From: Casuarius casuarius
Taxonomy: Eukaryota > Chordata > Aves > Casuariiformes > Casuariidae
Direction of reading: 5' to 3'
Assembly: GCA_003342895.1 (NCBI GenBank)
Contig: PTFA01000406.1
Coordinates: forward strand, 382,691-446,690
DNA: 64,000 nucleotides
Below, piece after piece: positions 14,001-26,200 of this stretch. The first letter of the stretch is position 1. The number at the start of each line of letters is the position of its first letter. The notes under the pieces are model-generated. The model saw nothing but the letters and a program-made list of their open reading frames with translations, was not told the DNA's origin and did not search any database. The position numbers were made by a program, and so were the translations under genes.

Positions 14001-16699
14001 CAAGATGATTCTACCAACTGCTTTCAGAATTTCCCTTCACAACTACTCTTCATATAATTTTCATTTTACTGAACTCTAGCAAGTGCAACACTACCACAAT
14101 CATCTTTGTCACAGGTACACCTGTGAGTACCTCATAGGTGATGAAGATATTCCTCATGTCTTCAACAGAAATAAGATTCTTAGTGTCTTTGTGGGACTGA
14201 TTCAGTCTAAATGCCATTACCATGTAGATACATTACCTTTGCATCATTGCAAGCATTACAAAAATGAGGTCACAGAAATTGGACCATGTTATTTTTCCAT
14301 TCCCATTCAGGGCCAATACTGAGGTGTTCTAAAAGAAATCAAGTTCATCTCCTTTAGTAGATGAAAGATTTTTTCCACCTCGAAATCTTCATAAACAGTA
14401 TCACCATTTAACCCTTGACCTTGTCAACCTGCTGGCATGAGCAGTATACATCACCACCACCATAGGTAAGGATAGTACATGCTGGGACAGATCGTGCCAG
14501 GCACTTCAGAAAGGCCCAGTCAGAACCACGAGAAGTGGCACACTCTATCGGCCAATCTCTTTCTGATAAAAGGAGTTATGGTAGTTTGATAACTGTCATA
14601 ATCCGTAACAGCTGTTAGTGACCCCTACAACCAAAATAACACATGAGGCAGCACAGCATAAGGGAGTTCTCCCTCGCACTTTCTTTTCCCAGACACATGC
14701 TATTGCTGACAGCAAGACAGCATAATAAAGGGAAGGATTCATCCTCTGGTGAAGGATTCCATTTCAACTGACGTGGAGTCTTTCTGAAACCCGTATTATC
14801 CATCTCTCAGACTATCTCCTGTTAAGCAACGTGCACACAGCAGCTGAGTCACACCCAAAGACTTCAGCCCATTTTATGTGTTGTGGCTGCTCTCTGACAG
14901 AAAGGAGACCAGGAATGGATAACACAGACAAACTCTTTGGGCAAATATGAGAGAACTGAGAGAGAAAACAGGATGAGATGACAGATACCAAAAGTTGACA
15001 GTTACAGCAGAATGCTAGATCTTCTTCAGATAAAGATTTAAGAATCCTTGTTATACAGGCTGACTCTAAATACAAATGTTGGTTGAGCAGCCCCTAGATT
15101 TGGATCATGTTACGGGGTCAAAAGGGTATATTAATATGCCAAGTCTGAACCAAGTTTTAAAAAATGTTTCCTCACCTCTTTCCCCATCCTCCCTCCAAAA
15201 GCTTTTTCCGTGAAAGAAAAATTCTCTTCTTCCTTCCCACCTCCCCATCCACGACTGGGAATAGAACCAGCTTCCAACTTCACCCCAAATCATCTCAGTC
15301 ACATAGCATTTACTCCCTTATTTAAAACTAATTGAGAAAATGCACACTAAGTAAACACGATTGTGCATCAGCCAACAAAAAAACCCAGCAGCTTAGAAGC
15401 TACATGACCTCAGTAGGTAAAAAAATACTTGTAATCGCTACTGAACATGATCAGAAGTCTGGATCCAGTCCAATTCCTGGAAAAATAAACTGAAAAAGGA
15501 AGGAAATGAAGGCATCTTGCCACAATCAGTTTCTGCCGAAGTTCTGTTTTTTAACCTTCTGAAACATAACTGAATGCAAATGAAAACACAGGAAGAAGTT
15601 TAAACTACTGCTGAGAAGAAAATACCTTCTCATGATGATTTTTTTGCTGGGTGCAGTGATAGACATCAGAGGACTGAGATACTTTATAATGGAAGAGGAG
15701 GGAAGAAAAGGCAGGAGCCTCAGTTCCAGTGCAGGACGGAGACAGCCTACTACAAGAGTCAAACTTGGGGGAGAAATCAAGAAAACTGGGAACAAGGTTA
15801 ACATCAGTTCCACTTTCTCTCCTGCACCTCTACATTTCTGTCTAGGTATATAAGGATCTTTCCTTCCCCTCTCATCTGACAGTGTATCGGTCTCTTCTAC
15901 CCATGTCCCAGCCTCACCCAAGTGAACTGGTAACTATTCATCTTTTCACCTAAGATCCCTCCCCAACTTGCTAAGGTTCTGCAAGTTCTGTTAGGCATCC
16001 CCAGGCAAACAGATCAGGTACCACAGGATATACTATAAGGACCGTATCCCATACCACAGGGCAACAAGCTTATTAATCTTCCATTCCCATGGTGTCCAAA
16101 CCATAGCTACCTACTGTAAGCAGAAAAGAGAAGCAGGACGAGCTGCCTCTAAATACACAGCTTGTTGGAGAGGTGGTCGGGGGGTGTGGGGATTATGACT
16201 TTAAGTAGAGATTATGACTTTAATCCTCATCAAATATTTCTTGTTTTTCCACCACTCTCCATGCAGTATTTATTTCCTTAATAAATACATGCTGGAGAAA
16301 ATGACAAAGGAGGATTTGATCATATTGCAGATCCTCAAGTAGTGGTGATTAGGATCTCTAAGCCAAAGATTTCTGTCATCTCTTCCTCCCTAAAAATGGG
16401 GAGTAAATGGGAGACACCTGAAAGGCTGTTAAAGCCAAGCATAAAATTACATGTGTCACCCTCCTTTTGCTGACATTCCTAATCCTTGTTTCTGATAAAG
16501 GCAGAAAAGCAAGCCTTCAGAAGTGCTTTCTGGGAGAAAAATATGAGAAGGTTTGAGCAGTCTCTCAGTAAAGCCCTTGAGCAAGACTAAGTTAATACAG
16601 ATCTCCAAATTACTTTTCAAGCTTTCATGTTGGTATCTTTCACACACTTCACAAAACAATGAAGGTGCCTGTTATTCCTCAAATATAAACTTGACATAC
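11063..16699. other. Unique AT-rich non-coding sequence
   Basis: No gene recognised. Small features only: an (AAT)n-like stretch at about 11239-11261, a 14 bp direct repeat (GATTATGACTTTAA) at 16191-16204 and 16210-16223, and a purine-rich patch around 15675-15745. The 131-codon minus-strand frame at 15526-15921 is low-complexity in part and shows no domain. Confidence 0.55.
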
Positions 16700-17060
16700 A
16701 GAGTGGCACAAGGGGACAGACTATGCATATCCCCAGTGAGAGAACAAAGGTTATTTGGACTCCAAACTATTGAAAAATATTACTTGGCACAGAGACCTCC
16801 GGTTTTACAGAAAGTAACCAGAACAGTGAATATTTGCAGCAAAGTACTCTTCCTGGAGAATAAAGCAGTTCTAAACCCTGTGGTTCCAGCCAGGTACTTC
16901 GTGATCTGCCACTCAAACAAAAATAAGGGATGGGGAACTAGCTGTGCTATTTTCATACCACCTGGGATGCACAGTGTACCAAATTGGAAGCGATTACAAT
17001 CATCTGGCTTTCCCCCAAGTCCATACAAAATAGAACAGAACTGAACAAATGGTTCTGCAC
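16700..17060 (-). pseudogene. Decayed endogenous retrovirus fragment, dUTPase-protease junction (probable)
   Basis: Read on the minus strand, an open stretch contains IPGGMKIAQLV at about 16931-16963. This resembles the last conserved motif of retroviral dUTPases (I-P-x-G-x-KIAQLV). Sixteen residues further on comes GTTGF, which fits the Gly-rich GxGGFG-type linker that leads into the protease in class II (beta-like) retroviruses. The following bases in another frame weakly resemble the start of a protease, but the catalytic D-T/S-G triplet is not preserved and stops interrupt the frame. Gag, pol and LTRs were not recognised in the flanks. The copy is broken by frameshifts and stops and cannot encode a working product. 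The order and spacing of the two motifs are the main support; a chance resemblance remains possible. Confidence 0.38.
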
Positions 17061-20000
17061 AGTCCACCAGCTCACACATGGGAATTTCATAGCTGAATAG
17101 TGAACTGTTCAAATGTTTCTTGGGCAGTCTGTCTGCTCAGATAGATCAGTTTTGCTTCTTCTTGGATGCAAAGAATTACCTGGTTTTCCCCAGAGCTTTT
17201 AAAATGCCCAGTGTAAATATGAATGGGTTTGGGGCAGGTGCGCTAAGTATTCCAGTGACACTACATAAATCTTTTAAGAGGCTGACAGAACATACTAACA
17301 CCAGTCAGTCAGTCTTCTCTAGCCAAAAAGACATACAATCTGTACTATGAATTTCAGTGGTCACCTACTGGTGGTCTTCTAAAGGGACAGTCAATCACCT
17401 CCCAGACAGGTTTTGGAGCAGCTTGCCATTTCCTGGTTTCTTGACACAGGACTACCTTTTTGTTTTTTTGTTGTTTCTCTTGTTTTTGTAACATGACCTT
17501 GGAAGATTCAGTATCCTACAGAAGTCAAAGAGGTCCAAGCACAGACTGAAGAGGAAGTAACTTGGGTTTTCAGAAGTACTACAAGTGAGGGCAACGCGTT
17601 AGCTGATCCTCATCTGTCAATGTTAAATTGAAGTTGGTCTTTCTACCACCTGATTCCTCAGGCATGCTGTTCACTCAGGTTTGAGAGTGGCTGTGTCAGC
17701 TTTAAAACACAGCAAACTGGATGGTGTACATTTTTTTGTTCACTGAAATGGCTGTCAAATTTAATTGAATTAAAAAAAATTAACTGAGGAGCAAATTGTT
17801 AGCCATTCTTCAAATACTAACTTGCCTCTCAACTGGTTTCTTGAACTATCCTATGGAATATTGATGACATCTCTACAGTAAGGTAGGTGGCTTTGAGCTG
17901 ACAAGTCTCCTTACACATGGACAACTGCTTTATGGGCCTGGGTGTGGCATAGAATGCAGTGGATATTTCATCAGTAAAAGAATGGAGATCACAAAGGCCA
18001 GAGTTTTGACATACCCTCCCCATAATATTTCAATTGCAGTCAGTAGAGTCAAAACTGAACACTGCTCATATTCCCATCCAACACTCCTTCCTTCACCTGC
18101 TTTACAGATCATTATCGTAACATTTACGGTGGATTTATGGAAAACTAAAGATAGGTAACCTGTCTTTAAAGTAGTTCTTTTTTTAACTTTTGGGAAGAAT
18201 TCACAAATTAAAGATGGGGACTGTTTTCTTTTACTTCAAGCACTTGTCCAAATTGCAAAACTAGGGTTTTTTTTAATTAATAATATCACAACATAATTTT
18301 AAGATCAATAGGTATCACAGCAGAATACAGCCCACTACAAATTATTTTGAGATTATTAGCAGTCTTCCCAGACTACCAATATGATGAGCTTGAAAAATTC
18401 TTTAATTTCCCTACAGTCATCAGTGCATGATAGGAATTTCTTACTGTCTATTCGCACAGAATCAGTGGTTCCCTGTACAGGAAAAGGAATTGGCCCAGTG
18501 ACGGCTGTTAGATTTCTGGACCTCCTTAATATTTCCCTGGATGCTGTTCACAGTGGTTACTAGAAGTTGAGTGGCAACTCTAGTCATACCAGACAATACA
18601 GTAGCTTTTGATATAACCTCTAACGGATTGTAATTTGATGACAAGCATTTCCTTTGCTGTGCCTGAAACTACTCTCCACTAGCATACACAGCACAATAGG
18701 AATTAATTAGTGCTTCTGGCCATGCCACTTTCAGGCATATGAACTTATCAACAAAGACAACAGACATGGGCCATATTTTTTGAAAAGATGCATCACCAAG
18801 AAGCTATTTTGTTGCATGTGCTTCAACCACTGTCTAACTGCCTCCCTTTCATCTTCTTCACTGTAGACCCAGAACAGGGAATCTTTCTTGTTTCAATAGT
18901 TAAACTCCTAAACGTTTGCTTCCTTCCAACCTAGCCCCATTCTCTGGTCTTTAATGCCTCTTGGTCTTCATAGCCCAAGGCATTGCTCTTACTGCTGCAG
19001 TGAAAGCATAACCATAAACATTTCTGGAACACCTACACTCTGGTAATAGCTAACAAGCAATGAAGGAAATGCTCACTTCCTTCACATTTACTGGTTACGA
19101 AATGGTTCTTCCTAAATTAGTTCAACAGTTCCAAACCTTGTATCAGGCATTCAATCCTCCTCTTCCTCCTAGCTACTGTAAAACAACCATTTTGACATCT
19201 GTAAATCCAATTCCTATTTTGAAATAATACCTCCAGAGAATTTAGCTACAGCAACTAAGGCTCTTCTACTTCTTAATAAATACATACTCATAGCCATTTT
19301 GAAACAGTTCTAATTGTGCACACAAACTTCATTCCATATATTAGGTCATCTTTGCTTTCTTGAGCATTCCCCTCTAAACACACCTTTTGTTTACTAACAG
19401 ATATCCAGACAACATGTTTCAGAATCACCTATCAGACCAAAGGCAGAGGTCTTTCTCTGAACTTGAACATTCTCATGTTTTGCACACTGTGCGATTTTAG
19501 AGTAGTTTTTTTCTTAATTACCCACTTAATAATTCTGTTGCTTGTATTTATTCTGCACCTAAACTACTATTGGAGAACATGATTTTACTCTCAGTACAGT
19601 CCTTCCAAGCTGTTCACTTGGAAACAGCTATACAGGATCAGACAAAAGGCATATCTAGCTCTTCTTCCAACTATGGCCAAGAAAAAGGTGCTAAGGAAAG
19701 AGTGCATGCATAGCCCAAGTCTACAACAGTACTTCACTAATGTAGTCTCACAGAAATGTGTGATTCACAAGCTTCCTAAGTCAGGATGAATATACAATCA
19801 CCTCTATGTTCTTTACAAACAACACTTAGAGAGAGGTAAAATGAGTGCTTGTTTGTTTAATGAGCCTTTTTACAACATTAACTATTGTAGTCCTTGTTAA
19901 TATCACACTCAAGACCTCCTTGGACTCCTGTATCTTCAGGAATCTCACACCTGTGACTTAAGACTTCAGAAGGGTATTTAACAGTTTGGTGAGATCGACT

Positions 20001-20740
20001 TCACACATCCCATTCCCTTCCTTCCTTCCCAGTTTTAGAAGTGCCAGGCTTTCTACCTTGAAGGCGGTTTACTCATTATTCTTTCCTGATGTCTTTTGCT
20101 CTCACTACACATCAGCTTATCTAATAGTTAAATTGTTTCTCACCTGCACCATTCCCAAGAGACTGCCAATAACCTACAGCTGTGTTTTGGGCATTGATCA
20201 ACACAGACATGCAACAAGAAAAGAGCAGTAACTGCTTGGAAGAACAAAGATATTGGCAGCTGCTAAGTTTAAAAAGAGAGAGAGAGCGCGTGCGTGCGCA
20301 TGCACTGACACAGAATCAGGGAAGAAAGCCACCATGATATTCCATTTTCTTATGTCAGTTCTGAGTGAAGAGTGACTGGTCTGCACAAAATTTCCATTCT
20401 TATTATGACACATTTTCTGGTCATAACACTCAAGATCTTTTAAAAGAAGAAAAAGGCCTTCATTCTATTCTCAAAACCACCTTTTAAAATGAAATATAAT
20501 AAGGTATTTTACATTGCTGGCTAACAGATTAAATTAGCTTGTACTGCCTAATCACACCATGACTACAGCAAATATTTAAGAAGTGTTCCTGATGTCATTT
20601 CTAAGGGTAAAACTGTTAATACAATCATTTCTAATTGTTAATACAAGCAAACCAAAATAACATTCTGTTGGGCTCATTACTGTAGGGAGAAGACATTTTT
20701 TTGCTTCTGTACATTGCCCTATGCCCTGCTCTTATCACCT
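17061..20740. other. Unique sequence, possibly including more retroviral remnant
   Basis: No gene recognised. If the fragment at 16.7-17.1 kb is retroviral, its upstream part (gag) should lie here on the minus strand, but I could not recognise a capsid major-homology region or a zinc knuckle. A short alternating purine-pyrimidine tract (GCGCGTGCGTGCGCATGCAC) sits at 20286-20305 next to an (AG)n run and could adopt Z-DNA. Confidence 0.5.
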
Positions 20741-20817
20741 ATTATATATATATTTTTTTTATATATATATATATATAATGTGAGATAGATAGATAGATAG
20801 ATAGATAGATATCTCAC
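20741..20817. repeat. TA-rich and (GATA)n microsatellite
   Basis: A TA-rich stretch (20741-20777) is followed by about seven GATA units (20784-20810). The GATA run is bracketed by GTGAGATA and TATCTCAC, so the whole block can fold back on itself. Simple-sequence repeat with no coding role; likely length-polymorphic. Confidence 0.9.
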
Positions 20818-21630
20818 TATTATACTATAGTACACATCCTCTCTCCTCCTCAGCTTTCACTGGTTTCAATTCCTGATCATAATACTCTCATCACTAAACA
20901 CACAGACTCCTGACATTCTCATCACAGCCCTGACAACTTCAAATCCTGGCCCTTGGCTGGCTTTCTTTGCCTTCCTGTCTTCATTTGATCTGATTTAATT
21001 CTTCCACTCAACCTAAAGATTATTCCCTGCAACTGGCCTCCATCAAGCAACAGTCCCAATCTACTCTCAAGTACAGCATGTCCCCTCTACAATCTTCAGC
21101 CTCACGATTCCATCAGCTATTTCACAATTTCCTCACACCAGCACTGGCCACTTCTCATTTATTTTCCTTTCTGCTTAGTCCACTAATATAGTTCTTGAAT
21201 CTCCCTTCCTTCCCTTTTTCTTTCCCTCCCCTCCGTTCTCCCATCCCCAAGTCTGCTAACACCCCATTTTTCTGTCAGCTCAGTTCAGAATCTCTCCTAT
21301 TTGTCTTCACTCTCAAACTGAGGACCATCTTGCAAGTAATCAGCCTAACTTCTTCCAGTATGTATTCTCCTTTGCCTAATAAAATGACAGTGTTGGAGGA
21401 GAAGCACATTTTCTCCAACGTAACTTAACCCCATGCTGCTTAACTCCCTCTTCAGACTCTATCTTCTTTCTGACCCTACTTCTGACTGTTCTGATTTCTT
21501 CCAGGAAAAACAAACTGCTAAATGATCTTACCTCTTGTCTCTTTTCTCTTTTTTCTTCCCACCACTTTCCTGTACTTGCTGTATGTCACGAATTGACACG
21601 TGTAAGCCCATCCTCTAGTTTCTGTATTTC
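20818..21630. other. G-poor, pyrimidine-rich block (left part)
   Basis: About 800 bp strongly enriched in C and T on the plus strand and poor in G, made of non-repeating CT-rich words. The same composition resumes beyond the CR1 at 22830-23100, which suggests the CR1 was inserted into one continuous block. No open frame of interest and no recognised repeat family. Confidence 0.6.
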
Positions 21631-22829
21631 ACAGAATCACAGAATGGTTGAGGTTGGAAGGGACCTCTGAAGATCACCCAGTCCCCTGCTCAGGCAGGGT
21701 CACCTAGAGCACATTGCCCAGGACCCTATCCAGATGGCTTTTGAATATCTCCAAGGACGGAGACTGCACAACCTCTCCAGGCAACCTGTTCCCATGCTCA
21801 GTCACCCTCACGGCGAGGAAGTTTTTCCCTTTGTTCAGATGGGCCTTCCTGTGTTTCAGTTTGTGCCTGTGGCCTCTCGTCCTATCGCTGGGCACNACTG
21901 AGAAGAGTTGCCCCATCCTCTTTACACTCTCCCTTCAGATATTTATACACACTGAAAAGAGCACCCCTCGGTCTTCTCTTCTCTGGCTGAANAGGCCCAG
22001 CTCTCTCNGCCTTTCCTCATAGGAGAGATGCTCCAGTCCCTTCATCATCTTTGTGACCCTTTGCTGGACTCGTGCCAGTACCTCCACGTCTCTCTTGTAC
22101 AGGGGAGCGCAGAACTGGACCCAGCACTCCAGGTGTGGCCTCACCAGGCCACCAGGTGGGGCTAAGTAGAGGGGAAGGATCGCCCCCCTCAACCTGCTGG
22201 CAATTCTCTGCCTAATGCAGCCCAGGAGGCTGTTGGCTGCCTTTGCCACCAGGGCGCGTTGCTGGCGTATATCCAACTTGTTGTCCACCAGGACTCCCAG
22301 GTCCTTGTCCGCAGAGCTGCTTTCCAGCAGGTCAGCCCCCAGCCTGTACTGCTGCACAGGGTTGTTNCTNCCCAGGGGCAGGACCCTGCACTCCCCTTCG
22401 NTGNACTCCGTGAGGTTCCTCTCTGCCACCTCTCCAGCCTGCTGAGGTCCCTCTGAATGGCAGCACAGCCCTCTGGTGGATCAGCCCCTCCTCCCAGTTT
22501 TGTGTCATCGGCAAACTTGCTGCGGGTGCACTCTGTCCCTGCATCCAGGTCACTCATGAATAAGTTGAACAAGATTGGACCCCATATTGACTCCTGTGGG
22601 ATACCGCTAGCTACCGGCCTCCAACTGGGCTTTGCCTCACTGATCACAGCCCTCTGAGCTCTGCTGTTCAGCCAGTTTTCAAACCACCTCACTGCTCATC
22701 TAGCTGCACTTCCCGACCTTGCCTGTGAGGAGGTTACGGGAGACAGTGTCAAAAGCCCTCCTGAACTCAAGGGAGATGACATTCACTGCTTTCTCCTCAT
22801 CTACCCAGCCACTCATCCCATCACAGAAG
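21631..22829 (-). mobile_element. CR1 LINE, 5'-truncated copy
   Basis: A 1.2 kb CR1 non-LTR retrotransposon on the minus strand. The 3' end (low coordinates) has the characteristic tail of repeated ACAGAATC octamers (21631-21646) followed by the conserved GGTTGAGGTTGGAAGGGACC tail sequence. Inward lie the C-terminal part of ORF2 and the reverse transcriptase core, including the FADD catalytic box at 22504-22515. The 5' end stops abruptly at 22829 inside the fingers/palm region, as expected from incomplete target-primed reverse transcription. The coding region is split over at least three frames and holds stops, so the copy is dead. It contains seven single undetermined bases (21896, 21992, 22008, 22367, 22370, 22401, 22404). 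Positions 22446-22829 match 28873-29256 in inverted orientation. Confidence 0.95.
22189..22692 (-). pseudogene. CR1 ORF2 reverse transcriptase core, broken
   Basis: The open stretch encodes the thumb-proximal and palm parts of a CR1 reverse transcriptase. It starts RWFENWLNS, then has [15 protein letters not shown] (motif B, usually GVPQGSVLGP, here with the Gly of PQG changed to Glu) and [11 protein letters not shown] (motif C with the two catalytic aspartates). The frame is lost downstream and continues in another frame at 21935-22429 ([37 protein letters not shown]), then in a third at 21704-21916 (VPSDRTRGH, RVTEHGNRLPGEVV, SLEIFKSHLDRVLGN). Upstream, a stop and small deletions separate it from RAFDTVSRNLL at about 22735-22767. 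These residues fit a LINE reverse transcriptase rather than a host gene. No functional product is possible. Confidence 0.93.
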
Positions 22830-23108
22830 GAATTTCCACTAATTCCACTGCATTTCCTGATTTTGCACACTCTTTCCCTTTGCTCTGCTCTTCCATCTTC
22901 ACAGGCAATTTCCCCTCTATGTTTCCCATTCGCTAACAAGAGACTAGATCTTCATCCATACTGGCCCATAATCCCAGCTTCCCTTTCCCATTCAAAAAAA
23001 GAAGTCTCTTATGTCGCTTTTTGTGTCAAGAGAATTTCCCCATAAAACATCTATCACACCAATGATAGATTTGCCTTCAACTTCTACCTTAAACCTCTGA
23101 CACCTACA
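22830..23108. other. G-poor, pyrimidine-rich block (right part)
   Basis: Continuation of the composition seen at 20818-21630 on the other side of the CR1. Not recognisably CR1: the homology ends at 22829. Confidence 0.55.
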
Positions 23109-23219
23109 AGAAAAAAAAAGGAGGGAAAGGAAAGGGGAAAGAAAAGGGGGATGGAGGAAGAAAAACAGGAAAAAAGAAAAGAAAAAAGAAAAGAAAAAAG
23201 ACAACAAAAGGAGGAAAAA
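23109..23219. repeat. Polypurine tract
   Basis: About 110 bp of almost pure A and G on the plus strand with very few interruptions, built from GGAAA/GAAAA words. Such tracts can form triplex (H-DNA) and slow polymerases. It lies immediately right of a pyrimidine-rich block, so strand bias flips at this point. The long Phe-rich minus-strand frames here are a by-product. Confidence 0.9.
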
Positions 23220-26200
23220 GCCCTAGCAAAGTGTTAAAGTCAAGCTGCCAACTTGACCATTTTTGGCAACTTATCTCCTCCCTCAACTGTCTGCATCAGC
23301 TGTGTGCTGTCTTGTATTTAAAGTCCAAAGCAATCTTTCTGCATTTGTGTATTTCCATTGCAGAAGAGTCCAGAGCCAAGTTTGGGGCTTCTGGGAAGTT
23401 GACAAACATTGATATACCTGGGAAAATACATTCTAAGGAAAACACTGGACAACGAATGCTATCTAATGAACTCAGCCAAGTCTCGCAAGACAGATCCATC
23501 TGCTCTCAAGTTAGTGTTTTCTGCCAGGTCAGCATATTTGAGACATACGAACCAAAGACTGATCAGCAGATCAAGAAGATAAATTATGTACCTAAACCCA
23601 TCCTTTCTTTTCGTTTGTTTAATTTTTACTCTCTGCACAGATGCTTTCCTGTTAAGTGGTAAATGCTAACTAACACCAAGACAGACTGGACATTTTTATG
23701 CATACATTTAAGATACTTAACACTTACTTTTGTTCCAAACATACATGAATCACCTGCATGATTCACAAATGTCATTTACTTCTACAACACCTAATATTTC
23801 ATAGTTTTCTATTAAACATACTTTTCTTTTTTTTAAAGCAACAAAGTTTCAATAGTATGAAACATTCAGTCCTAACTTCTAAAGCAGACAATGATTACTG
23901 ACCTTTCTGAGGCCAATAATACAAGCCTGGCATTTACAAACTTTCCAAGATAGAACTGTTTTCTTGCTTACAATCCCCCCCCCCCAAAAAAAAAACTATT
24001 AATCAAAAAATGAAGAAAAATAAGAGCTAACGCACTCCTACTGGGATACTTTTCATTTGCTAGGTGGACTCAACTTCTTCATCTATTTTCATAATACAAA
24101 ATGTTAACCCTCATTTGGGAAACTCAGCTTACAATTCAAACAAAATTAAACAAAAACATATAAAACATGCACAACAAAAGACGTAGAACGGCACTGAACT
24201 GATTTTGCTCATCTGCCTTTACAATACTGATGACGCATAACAGACAACAGATTCTTAGAATGCCTGTGTGGCATTTATGCCAAAAGAGAAAAACACAAAT
24301 GAGTATTATTTATGCCTACAGTATTCCAAGCAACCATCACTACCACCAGAATACCTCAGTTTTCATTTCTCTTCCAAAAGTAAATTAGACTCTAGGTAAA
24401 AAAGACTTCAGAACAAAGTCACCCCTTGGGGGTGGGTTGGTAGGGCAGAAGTTTCCAGTAACACACAACTGTTCTGATAAAAAAAACATGTGAACTGCAC
24501 TTTTAATTATATCAATGATAACAATAAAAATAAAATAAAAATATTTGAACATAAAGTATTATTTGATATTTTAAAACATTTTTGTATATAAGCTGTGAAA
24601 GAGATAACAGAAAGATCAGGAGTATATTATCCACACATTATGCAGGAATATGCAGACAGGCAATGTTATCTCACAGATTAATATTCTAGATGAATAGCAA
24701 TCTCTCATTTAAATTGCATGGCATGGAACTAAGCTGCTTAATATTCTGGCAAATTTCTATAATGTTTTCAAAGGTTTACGAGGCACAGGAAAGTCCTTAG
24801 CTGAACTAAATACACTCTCAAGTACCAGAGACCCATTGATTCCAACAGGAGTTAGGCAGTTCTTAAAATCCCTCTGGCCTTCAAACACCAGAACTATCAA
24901 GCAGGAAGATGTTTGAGTGTTCCAAGAGGTCACTGCTCAGCACTTGTAGCATTAAGTTAGAGATCCTTCCCCACCCCCCCAAATGGTTAACCTCAAGATC
25001 ACATATCATTCTTCATTTTCCTTGTCCTTAATTCCATACAATTTCCCTTTTCTCTTTTAATGTTTCCTCTCTCTAACTCCTATCACTTTCTACAGTTTTT
25101 CTCTCTCATCCTACTTGACTAGGCAATCTGCTTTTTCTGTGACCCAAAGATGAAAGAGAATCAGAAGTCGACTGAGTTGGAAGAAACAGAATCATTATTA
25201 GACACTCAGCAAGTCAACTTTCACGCAGTGAAACAAAACCTAAAGCAGCACACTTGAAAAATTTCTTGGGCCATGAAGAAAGCACCAGCTATGAGCAGTT
25301 CTTGCATTATATAAGAAAGACAAGCCATTATAAAATATTAACACCATACTAAATAACCAGGTAAATAGGACAAGAAATAGAAAGAAAGGAAGAAGGTCAT
25401 TTCCCTCCTGAGTGAAGACACAGAACATGGCAGCAAGATTAGGCAGAATTGTAAATCCCTTTGGCAAGGGCAATGACTCATAAGGAATACAACATGGGAA
25501 CAGGCAGAATTACACAGCCTAAATCCTTGAAGATCTAGAAAGGACTTGAAGGTTGTGGCAGCAACTGGCCGCCATTCTCTATGACTTCCCCGATACATAA
25601 ATAGGAAAAGACGGAAATATACTGAAGGAAACGTGCTTAGCTGCTTGTGCTTATGGCAGGGCACTTCTGATTATACTGGATGACCAGCAGAGAGAGCTGT
25701 ATGAATGGGAAAGCTTGCATCTCAAAATGGCACTACTAAACACAGATTATCTGGAGCAGCAGTAGGGTCTTTTAATTAGTAACGTAAGGTAAGGATAGTA
25801 AGTATGCAAATGTGGCACACACACAAACTTGATAGACCACAAGGAAATTAAATCCACACAAACATGTCCTATCAATACTGGCATACCAGGCTTAAGTATC
25901 TTGCTAACACATGGAAAGAACTGGAGACCGTTCTAAAGAATAGGAGTTCTGAAAAAAATTTTTTTTTTTTTAAATGTAAAATGGCATTCTTGAAATCACC
26001 AGATCAATTTACATTATTGAAAGAAGTGAGTTATTAAAAAAGCTGTTAAAGCAGGGGAGGCAACCGTTACCATTATTATTACTGCAACTTCGAACAGCAT
26101 TCTGAATACATGTAGGATCAGTGTGTTGATTTTAAAAGTCCAAAGGAAAACATCAACATACTTTACCCTACATTCTGTCTTTCAGCATGTGTCCCTGATG

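Noticed and set aside
15526..15921. 131-codon minus-strand frame considered as retroviral pol
   Set aside because: No reverse transcriptase or integrase motif; partly low-complexity Ser/Leu/Phe-rich.
16553..17044. 163-codon plus-strand frame
   Set aside because: No recognisable family, and it lies antisense to the stretch with retroviral dUTPase-like motifs.
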